From: Bacillus sp. MYb209
GTDB taxonomy: Bacteria; Bacillota; Bacilli; Bacillales; Bacillaceae_G
Assembly: GCF_002975175.1 (NCBI RefSeq)
Contig: NZ_PCNZ01000018.1
Span: 1 to 64,000 of the forward strand
Reading direction: 5' to 3'
Length of the DNA: 64,000 bases
The notes beneath the pieces were generated by a model. The model saw only the letters and a program-made list of their open reading frames with translations, made no database searches and was not told the origin of the DNA. Of this stretch, positions 1 through 9,200 are shown piece after piece. The first letter of the stretch is position 1; each line of letters opens with the position of its first letter. A program made the position numbers and the translations under genes.

Positions 1-171
1 CTTCTTGATGTTGCCTAACTTTTTTCAAAATGTCCTTTACAAAGGGTACAGATTAGGTGAGTTCTTCTCTTTTTGTTTATTTTTTTAAGATTACTATCCA
101 AAATAATTATTGCAATCACTTTAAGCTGGCTTTGGAATTATAAATTCTGATTTTCATACTTCTTCATGAGT

Positions 172-206
172 CTAGAAAAGGAAAAAAGATTCTACTCCTT
201 TTCTAG
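172..206. repeat. Isolated hairpin in gene-poor left end
   Basis: An 11-bp perfect inverted repeat (CTAGAAAAGGA at 172-182 and its complement at 196-206) stands in the gene-poor first 600 bases. Neither side has a clear T-run, so it may be a degraded terminator of a gene lying left of the window. Apart from the short reading frame at 267-425, I see nothing else supportable between 1 and 605. Confidence 0.4.
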
Positions 207-266
207 CCAAATAAGAGGAATTTCTTTTTTAACAGTTATTTTAATTTGTACTGTACTCTTATATTA

Positions 267-425
267 ATGCCTGCGCATGAGTATTTCTCTGAATTATATA
301 CCAAAATTCTTTTAAGGAATACAAATGTGTTAATCCTACCCGAGCATAAATTCGAACAGGTATCACTTGCAATATATCATGAACAGTTCATCACTTGGTT
401 CAATTGGAAAACTAAATGTAAATAA
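267..425 (+). pseudogene. Short unassigned reading frame, probable gene remnant
   Basis: A 52-residue frame begins MPAHEYFSELYTKILL and ends FITWFNWKTKCK. Its amino-acid make-up looks like real protein (aromatic, charged, ordered), but there is no ribosome binding site before the ATG at 267 and the frame is also readable slightly upstream of it. I do not recognise the family. The most likely explanation is the C-terminal remnant of a decayed gene; chance is the alternative. Confidence 0.3.
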
Positions 426-635
426 ATACGAAGACATGAAAACACTGTTCTCCTAAATTACACTTGTATTACTATTTGCATGAAACTCCTTCTTGAGAAA
501 GGTTTTAATTTCCGAATATTCTGTTGACTATCATAACATATCCAATTTACAATTTATTTGTGATGTTTTTTCACAATTAAACTACTTAGAATACACTTCA
601 TTTATTTGAAAACAATTACAAATAGAGGTGCTAAA

Positions 636-1592
636 ATGAAAACAAGAGTAAATCCAGAGTTATTACAAGGGTTAGAAATGTTTCCAGATCTTGATTTACG
701 CCCAGAGAACTTGCAAGCAATCAGAGAAGGAATAGCTCAAATGAGACCACCTACCGTTGTTGATGAATCCCTTTCGTTAACAGATGAAGTCATTGTTGGA
801 CCAGATGCTAATCCGTTACCATTAAGAATTTATCGTCCAAAATCAAATCATGAATCTTTACCTGTCTTATTATGGATACATGGTGGTGGTTATATCTTAG
901 GGTCTATAGATGATAACGATGATACTTGTATGAGGTTTGCAAAAGAAGCTGGCTGTGTGGTCGTATCTGTAGACTACCGCTTAGCTCCTGAACATCCTTA
1001 TCCAGCACCAATGGAGGATTGTTATTCAGCTTTAAAATGGATTGCTGATAATGCAAAGTCATTAAAAATTGATTCGAATCGAATTGGTGTTGCCGGAGCG
1101 AGCGCTGGTGGTGGACTAACAGCAGCACTGTCATTATTAGCCCGAGATCGAAAATACCCTTCAATTTGTTTCCAAATGCCACTCTATCCAATGATTGATG
1201 ACCGAAATAATACACCTTCGACGAATGAAATTAAAGAAGGATTTGTTTGGAATCAAAAGACAAATGAAGCTGGCTGGAAAATGTATTTAGGAGAAATGTA
1301 TGGAACGGATCAAATACCTGCCTATGCAGCCCCTTCTCGAGCAGAGGATTATAGTAATTTACCATATACCTACACATTCGTTGGTCAATTAGATCCATTC
1401 CGCAGTGAAACATTAACCTATGTAAGCAAACTAGCACAAGCTGGTGTTGATGTCGAATTTCATTTATATCCTAAGGCCTATCACTGGTTTGAAGGATTAA
1501 ATCCAAATGCGGATGTATCTATTTACGCTGTGAATGAAATGGTACAAGCAGTAAAGACTTGTTTTGAAAAAATCGCTAAGATAGAAGTTTAA
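636..1592 (+). CDS. Alpha/beta hydrolase, hormone-sensitive-lipase-type esterase
   Basis: Carboxylesterase of the HSL family, expected to hydrolyse short acyl esters in the cytoplasm. Visible motifs: the oxyanion-hole HGGG (in LLWIHGGGYILG), the nucleophile GASAGG, a catalytic Asp in GQLDPFR and His in KAYHWFEG. The ATG at 636 is preferred to an upstream TTG (606) because AGAGGTG lies just before it, giving 318 residues, the usual length for this family. The gene stands alone and is followed by two hairpins. Substrate cannot be told from sequence. Confidence 0.9.
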   Translation: MKTRVNPELLQGLEMFPDLDLRPENLQAIREGIAQMRPPTVVDESLSLTDEVIVGPDANPLPLRIYRPKSNHESLPVLLWIHGGGYILGSIDDNDDTCMRFAKEAGCVVVSVDYRLAPEHPYPAPMEDCYSALKWIADNAKSLKIDSNRIGVAGASAGGGLTAALSLLARDRKYPSICFQMPLYPMIDDRNNTPSTNEIKEGFVWNQKTNEAGWKMYLGEMYGTDQIPAYAAPSRAEDYSNLPYTYTFVGQLDPFRSETLTYVSKLAQAGVDVEFHLYPKAYHWFEGLNPNADVSIYAVNEMVQAVKTCFEKIAKIEV

Positions 1593-1606
1593 TCTTTTCA
1601 CAAGAG

Positions 1607-1645
1607 AAACACTCACAAATGTGTACTGTTTGTGAGTGTTTTTGC
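1607..1645 (+). terminator. Rho-independent terminator of the esterase gene
   Basis: A 13-bp stem (AAACACTCACAAA at 1607-1619, complement at 1629-1641) is followed by a T-rich stretch, 15 bases after the esterase stop codon. Confidence 0.85.
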
Positions 1646-1656
1646 CTTTCAAACAG

Positions 1657-1687
1657 AATAGCCGATTCTAAATAAGAATCGGCTATT
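1657..1687. terminator. Hairpin between convergent esterase and decarboxylase genes
   Basis: A second stem (AATAGCCGATTCT at 1657-1669 with its complement ending at 1687) lies between the converging genes. T-runs are weak on both sides; it most likely ends the minus-strand decarboxylase transcript. Confidence 0.55.
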
Positions 1688-1739
1688 CATATGAAAAGTT
1701 TACCTAAAAAATGACTTTAAATTGCTCAAACCCGATATA

Positions 1740-3194
1740 TTAAGACTGAGAAACAGATATAAGATGTTTAGACGATGTGTTTATTTCCTCTGCCAATGCT
1801 TTTATGTTCATCATGATTTGAAGTATTTCTTCTATTGTTGTCCTCGGGTTGATAGAGCAAAGTCGAATTACTACTTTTTCTTTTAATTTAGTCGTACTTA
1901 GCATAGCAAATCCTCTTTGATTAATTTCTTCCACCAGTTTTTTGTTTATTTCATGAATTGTATCTGTAGATGTTAGCTCACAAGGAATATAACGAAAAGT
2001 AACAATTCCTAACTGGGCAGGTGTTACCACTTCCCAATCTTTTTCTTTCCTTAAAAACTCTTCAACTTGTTCAGCCAACATAATGCCATGATCAATTGCC
2101 TCGCGAAAAGCTGTGACTCCAAATACTTTAAAAGAAAGCCATACTTTTAATGCCCTAAATCTACGAGAAAGTTCAATTCCACGCTCCCCAAAATTCACTT
2201 TCTCTTCTATATTAGTTTCCGTATCCTTAATATACTCTGGGATCATACGGAACGTTTTACTTAAATATTGGCTATTTCGAATAAGTACACAACCAACATC
2301 ATAAGGCTGAAAAAGCCATTTGTGCGGGTCTAACGTCAAAGAATCGGCACGATGTATTCCGCTTAACACCCCCCTTCCTTTTTCACTGAGAATTGCTGCA
2401 GCCCCATAAGCCCCGTCCGCGTGCAGCCATACATCTTCATCACTACAGAGATCAGCCAATTCATTGAGGGAATCAACCGCTCCGCAATTCGTTGTCCCTG
2501 CATTAGCAATAACACAGAATGGTTTTTTCCCTTTTAATCGATCTTCTTTTATTTGCTTTTTTAAAGTACTAACTGAAATTCTTAAATCTTCATCTGTTTC
2601 AATTCGGCAAATTTGATGATGTTTAAACCCTAATACTTTAAGTGCTCGATCTACAGAAAAATGAGTTTGGTTAGAGAAATACACAACTGCATTTTCTATG
2701 TCATTATTCAGCTTGACTTGTCTCGCTACAGTAAGTGCAGTCAAATTAGCCATGGAACCTCCACTTACAAATATCCCTTCAGCTGAATCAGGGAATCCTA
2801 GCATTGATTTTAACCAGTTAATTGTCGTTAATTCGATTTGTTCAGCACCAGCACCTACTATCCAAGCTGTAGGAAATACATTAAATCCACTTGCTAAAAA
2901 ATCTGCTACTACGCCAACATAATTATTAGGGCCTGGCACGAAAGCCATAAAATGAGGATGATCCACATGAGTAATTTGATTAAACACATTGCTATTAAGA
3001 AAATCTAGTAACTCTTTCGGATTGGAGCCGTTTTCTGGAATCGTTTCAATTAGCTTGTCTTTAAAAATAGTACTATCAATCGTTTCCGATACTGGTTTAC
3101 TTTTTAAATGATTCATATGGTCAACAATCAAATCAACCGCTTGATATCCTAACTGACGCATCTCGTCGGCTGATAACTGCAAGTTTTTCGTCAT
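1740..3194 (-). CDS. PLP-dependent group II (aromatic amino acid) decarboxylase of the NRPS cluster
   Basis: A 484-residue pyridoxal-phosphate decarboxylase of the aromatic-L-amino-acid / glutamate decarboxylase family. It shows the HVDHPHFMAFVPG substrate-side motif near residue 90, a cofactor-stacking His in NQTHFS, LHADGAYGA with the cofactor-binding Asp, and the Schiff-base Lys in LDPHKWLFQPYDVG near residue 294. AGGGG lies 8 bases before the ATG. It is the last gene after the SagB oxidase and NRPS, 55 bases beyond the NRPS stop, with a hairpin in between. I infer that it converts an aromatic amino acid (Trp, Tyr or Phe) to the amine that the NRPS terminal C domain uses for release. Substrate choice within the family is not readable. 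Confidence 0.9.
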   Translation of the reverse strand: MTKNLQLSADEMRQLGYQAVDLIVDHMNHLKSKPVSETIDSTIFKDKLIETIPENGSNPKELLDFLNSNVFNQITHVDHPHFMAFVPGPNNYVGVVADFLASGFNVFPTAWIVGAGAEQIELTTINWLKSMLGFPDSAEGIFVSGGSMANLTALTVARQVKLNNDIENAVVYFSNQTHFSVDRALKVLGFKHHQICRIETDEDLRISVSTLKKQIKEDRLKGKKPFCVIANAGTTNCGAVDSLNELADLCSDEDVWLHADGAYGAAAILSEKGRGVLSGIHRADSLTLDPHKWLFQPYDVGCVLIRNSQYLSKTFRMIPEYIKDTETNIEEKVNFGERGIELSRRFRALKVWLSFKVFGVTAFREAIDHGIMLAEQVEEFLRKEKDWEVVTPAQLGIVTFRYIPCELTSTDTIHEINKKLVEEINQRGFAMLSTTKLKEKVVIRLCSINPRTTIEEILQIMMNIKALAEEINTSSKHLISVSQS

Positions 3195-3216
3195 TTGGTT
3201 TACCCCTATTCTAGTT

Positions 3217-3243
3217 AAAAAGGCGAGTTCTTGCTCGCCTTTT
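3217..3243 (-). terminator. Internal hairpin between NRPS and decarboxylase genes
   Basis: A 10-bp stem (AAAAGGCGAG / CTCGCCTTTT) with a 6-base loop and T-run lies 7 bases after the NRPS stop and before the decarboxylase ribosome binding site. It has the form of a rho-independent terminator. Because no promoter is obvious in the 55-base gap, it probably acts as a partial terminator or 3'-end stabiliser that lowers decarboxylase expression relative to the upstream genes. Confidence 0.7.
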
Positions 3244-3249
3244 CATTTT

Positions 3250-6200
3250 TTATAATTTGTAATCACCAATTGCCTGTGTTGGATTTTGAAGAATCATGTT
3301 GATTAACTGATGGATGTGATTCAATATTTCCTGTATTTTCTCCGCTTCATATACGGTTTGATCATATCCAAACTTTATTGTAAGTTTCTCTTCAGGGAAG
3401 CACATAATTCCATGCTTTACATGCGGCTCATCAACAACTTGGTAATCTGTGATGGCAAAATTTCTATTTTCTTTTGTAGAAAAGATAGCTTGGTTAGTTG
3501 GGTAGTTTTCAAAAACCCAAAGATGATCGGTCAACTGATTTTTTAATTCACTTTGTTTTTGTATCTCAACATATGAATAGTATGCATACTCATTACATTT
3601 CAATGTTTCTAGTTGTACTTTTTGCAGGAAGTCCACAAAAGATTGCGTTTCTGTCCATGCTAGTCGAATAGGTAAAACATTTGTGAACAGACCGAACATA
3701 TTTTCAATCCCTTCTACTTCGGGAGGTCTAACTGATACTAGATTAGGTAATACTACTTCTCTCATTCCGTTGTATTTGCCAAGTAATATTCCCCATACTA
3801 CTAGTAATGCCGTATTCATGGTTATATTGTTTTTATTTACAAATGTCCGTAACTGATTAGTCAAACCCTTATCTAATGTTAAATCCATAAATGTGAAGTT
3901 TAACCCTTCACTTTGAGTTGGTACTTTCTTTTTAGGAATACTAATTTTTCGATTGTATCCTGATAAATAATCCCGCCAAAAATGACGTGCTTTCTCATGA
4001 TCTTGTGCTAAAGTCCAATCTATGAATGTTTCAAAAGGTTTTACCATAGGTAACTTCGCCGTAGTTCCCGCATCTATTGTTTCATAGAGATGGAATAATT
4101 CGTCTATCAAAATACTGACGCTCCAACCATCACATAATAGATGATGGGAACTCCAAACCACCTTATGCTCGTTATTACCTAGTTGGAATATACAGAGACG
4201 GTTCATGAGTTCATCATTTTTGAATCCTTGACTTAAATTTTCATTCATCCACTGGTCTAGGAATTCTTGCTGCTCTTGTTTCGTCATCTGAATCAAGCTT
4301 TTTATCTCTGAAATCATTTGAACATCATGTAGAACAGCTTGCCAAGGTTGTGCTTGTTCATCCTGCACAATTATCGTTCTTAAGGAATCATGACGATCAA
4401 CTAATTGTTGGAAACACTGAATAAAGAGATTAATATCCAGCTCCCCCTCAAGTGTCCAAATTATTTGTTCAAAATATGCATTTGTATCAGGTTCAGTCGC
4501 AGCATGTTCATAAATAACTTCCTGGAAAGGTGCCAATGGGTAAATACGTTCTATTTTTATATCCGGCATTTTTTCTTGTATTTTGGTAAGTGTATGTTGA
4601 TTAAGTTGTTTATCTTTAACATTTAGTAATGTAGCTTTATTATCGTTCATTTTGTTTACATCACTTGTTTGTGAACTTGAAAGATGATCTAGCTTTTTAA
4701 CAAATTGAACCATGTCTCCTAATACAGGAAATGAAAATAGATTTTTTGGCTCTAGCTCAAATCCTTGTCTATACAGTCTGACGGAAACTTGAATCGCTTT
4801 TATCGAATCTCCACCTAAGGCAAAGAAATGATCATTTACTCCAATTCGCTCTACTTTGAGTACTTCTTGCCATACACTAGTTAATATTTTTTCCATTTCA
4901 GTTTTTGGAGCAATAAATACTTCATTCTTTTGTTTCTCTGGAGCAGGGAGCACTTTTCTATCTAATTTCCCGTTTTGAGTCAAGGGCAGTTGTTCCAAAT
5001 AAACAAAATAAGAAGGAATCATGTAATCTGGCAAGTGGTCTCGCAAATGTTTTCGTAGTTCTGTTGTACTAATATTTTGCTCAGTTACCACATATGCGAC
5101 TAAAAATTTTATACCATTCTCATCTGTTTGATCAATCACCACAGCATGTTCGACTTGTTTGTAAGTGAGAAGACAATGGGCGATTTCTTCTAACTCTACT
5201 CGATATCCTTGAATTTTGACTTGATAATCTTGGCGTCCTAAAAATTCAATATATCCCTCAGGATGCATTTTGCCACAGTCTCCTGTCTTGTAAATAAGAC
5301 CAAAATCCGGATGTGACACAAATGCTTCATTCGTTTTCTGTTCATCATTTAAATATCCTTTTGCAAGGCCCACTCCTCCAATATATAAATCACCAATTAC
5401 ACCAACAGGGCACATTTTCTTTTCATAGTTCAACACATAATACGTTTGATTTGCCAAAGGCATCCCATATGGAATACTGTTCCAATGTGATTCCACCTGT
5501 TTGACTGGATAATAAATTGACCATATTGATGCTTCTGTTGCTCCTCCTAGTGAAACTACTTCTGCAATCGGAAAATGTCGTTTTATTTTTTCTGGTAAAG
5601 AAAGTGGAATCCAATCTCCACTATGTAAAACTAAACGCAAGGAAGAATGTTCAAAATGAGAACCTACTTGCTCCAATGCCAAATCCATGATTGCAGGTAC
5701 TGTATTCCAAATTGTAATTCCTCTACGTTCGACGGTACGGATTAATTCTTGCATGTCTCTTGGATCACGAATCATTACCAACATTGCACCTGTGCTTAAC
5801 GTTCCGAAAATATCGTATACAGATAGGTCAAAACACATAGAAGAGATACCAATAATACGATCATCTTCATTTACCTGATATTTTTGATTAATATCTTGAA
5901 TGGTATTTGCAACCGCTTGATGAGTAATAATTACTCCTTTCGGTTTTCCAGTACTTCCTGAAGTGTAGATTATATAGGCAAGATCTTCCGGACCAGCAAT
6001 GGCAGGCATATCTTCTGTTGTATATAATGACAAATGGCTTTCTTCATAAAGACTAGCTTCTAATAAAAGTTTGCATGAGCTATTTTCTAAAATATATGTT
6101 TGGCGATCTAAAGGATGGTCAGGATCAATCGGTACATACGCGGCACCTGCTTTTAAAATACCTATCATATTAGCAATTGTCTCAACTCGTCTTTGTGCTA

Positions 6201-9200
6201 AAAGACCAACTTTGTCACCTAGACCAATTCCTTGTTCTTTTAAGAAGTGCGCAACTTGATTGGAGCGCTTATGAAGCTCCGAGTATGTTAACCAATCTTG
6301 TTCAAATACCACTGCTACTTCATCCGGTGTACGTTTTACTTGGTCTGTAAATAATTGATATAAAGTAGTCGACGGTATTTTTTCTGTTGTCTCATTGTAT
6401 TGCTCAATTAAAGCATGGTCTGATTCTTTCATCTGCAAAGATGTTATGTCACTTTGTTTCACCAATTGGTCCAATAAGTCAACAAATTGGGAAAACATTG
6501 CTTCTATCACATCAACATCAAACAATTCTTCTACATAGTTCCAGCTAATTAATAACTCTCCATTTTTTTCAATTACCACATTATCCAAATACACTTGTGG
6601 TGTCCGTGCATGAATATGACGAAGTGAACCAAGCTGCTCCCAAGCAAAAGCACCCGCACCTGCTAGCATCGAGGTGAAAACAATTGGCATGACTGCTTTT
6701 GGGGTCATTTGGTGATATCGAGTAAAATCTCGAATAAAGTTAACTCCATCGTAATGCCGATGTTCAAGGCCATCTAATAAAGTAGATTGCGTTTGTTTTA
6801 CTCTAGTAAAGAAAGATTGATCTGGATTCACATCAACATCCAACAAGATGAGTGAAGTGAAATCTCCCACAATTTGTTCTACTTCTTCATGAACAGGATA
6901 ACGGTTAAATACAGTCAAATTAATTGCCAATCGACGTTGATTACTCCAATATGCCAACACATCACCATATATTGTACAAAGCAGAGCGGAAGGAGTTACT
7001 TCTTTCTCTTGTGCTAATTTTCGTAGCTTTGTCCATTTCTCATTGTCCAGAATCTTAGTAAGTGATTGGAATTTAGGAGTAGCAATCTCTGCCGGATCCT
7101 TTTTTAACAACAAAGAAGGCGCAAACGGAAAGTCAGGAAGCTTACTTGTCCAATAATCTTTTGCTGTTTTATATTCTTCGCTTTGTTCCATTTCATCATA
7201 GATAAACATGTAATCTTGAAAATCAAAAGATAGAGATTCTAATCTTTGCTCTGGTTTGTAATAATAATGAAACAAATCATGTCCAACAATGTTCATGCTT
7301 GCTCCGTCCATTAATAAAGCATCGTATCGAAAACATAACAAATACGTGTCTTCTTTTAATAGAAAGGCTTTTAATTCAAACAAAGGCCATTGTCCCAAAG
7401 GGAATACATGGTTAGTCATTCGAGAACGTTCTTCTTGCAAGCGAGCATTTTGTTTCTCATCATCTAAATCTATAAGGCTCTCTATTTCAATCTCGTAATC
7501 AGGAACGCTTTGTAATATTTGCTGTTTTCCCTCTGGTAAAATTACAGCTCGCAACATTGGATGACGATGAATTACCTTTTGAAAACTTTTTGAAAGACGA
7601 TTGATATCCAATTTTGTTTCATATTCAAAATATGTTTGAGGTGAAATACCACTTAATTCAAACTGTGAGTTCCGTCCTAACATATACGCTGTCTGAACCT
7701 CTGTTAAAGGAAATGGTTTAGACAAATCTTTAACACGAGTTGGTATATTTTCTAAGTTTTTCTCTTTATGCTCTACCTCTACACGAGAACTAAGTTGAGC
7801 AATTGTAGGATGTTTAAAAAAATTTGTTGTACTTATTTTCAAACAATCTTTTCTTAATAAATTAATTACCTGTAGCGCTTTAATCGATTCTCCTTTTAAA
7901 GCAAAAAAATTATCATGAATACCGATTCCCTCAATTTCCATAACTTTTTCCCATGCGTGCACCAATTTTTGTTCAATTTCATTGCGCGGGGCAACGTATG
8001 GAATTGATACATAATCCGTTTGCGTTATATCCAATAACCTTTTTCGATCTACTTTCCCATTTGGATTCAACGGAATCTCTTCCACCTGAATCATTTTTTC
8101 AGGAATCATAAACTCAGGTAATGTATTGCTTAAATATTTTCTAAGCTCAACAAAAGGGACCTTATTATCCGATACATAGTAAGCAGCTAATAATTTCCTG
8201 TTTCCATATACCTGATCAACAACGATAGCTTGGTTTATCTCTGGATATTCCCTTAACTGAGTTTCGATTTCTCTTAATTCAATCCGATACCCCCGAATTT
8301 TTACTTGATGATCCATTCGACCTAGATATTCAAGTTCTCCATTAGGCAACCAACGAACGAGATCACCCGTATGATACATCATTTCTCCTGCCGTAAAAGG
8401 ACTCGGTACAAACTTTTCATCTGTCAGTTTAGGTTTACCAAGATACCCTCGCGCTACCGCCACGCCAGCAATGCAGAGTTCACCCGGAATTCCAAATGGT
8501 TTTAATTGACCATACTTATTCAATATATAGGAATGATAATTCGGATTGGGATTTCCAATCGTAACTTCTTTGGCAGAGCTCAAATCCTTTACTGTTGCAC
8601 AAATGGTTGTTTCTGTAGGACCATAAATATTTAAAATTGTCGCTTCGCTGATACATCGAATTTTTTCAACCAAATCTATAGAAAATGCTTCTCCTGCTAA
8701 CAAAATAGACTTTAAATCTTTTAGAAAATTTGCCCCTTCTGAATCACTCAAAATCACTTCCATTCTTGATGGGGTTGATTCCCATAATTCCACCTTATGT
8801 TCTTTGACCAAATGAGCCAATTCTTTTGTTGCAAACTGGTCCTCTGTAGCAATGACTACTTTCGAACCTTGCGTTAAAGGAAGACATATTTCTAACAAGG
8901 AAATATCAAAAGAAACACTAGCAAGAAACAAGAACGACTGATTATCTTTTACTTTTTCTCTCATAACGCTTAAAAAATGGACAAGAGATTTCTGTTCCAC
9001 CATTACGCCTTTTGGATTTCCTGTTGATCCTGATGTGTAAATAACATACGCCAAATCATTAGGCTCACCTTGTCGAACTAAATTACTTTCTTCACCTTGG
9101 AAGAGATGTCCCTCATCAAGATACAGTACTTCACCCGCAAATTGCGGCAATTCTACTTCTGTTCGCTTGCTCAGTAAACATTTTGCTTGACTATCTTGTA

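Noticed and set aside
904-1437. Minus-strand frames opposite the esterase
   Set aside because: They are shadows of the plus-strand esterase, with no ribosome binding site and no recognisable protein features.
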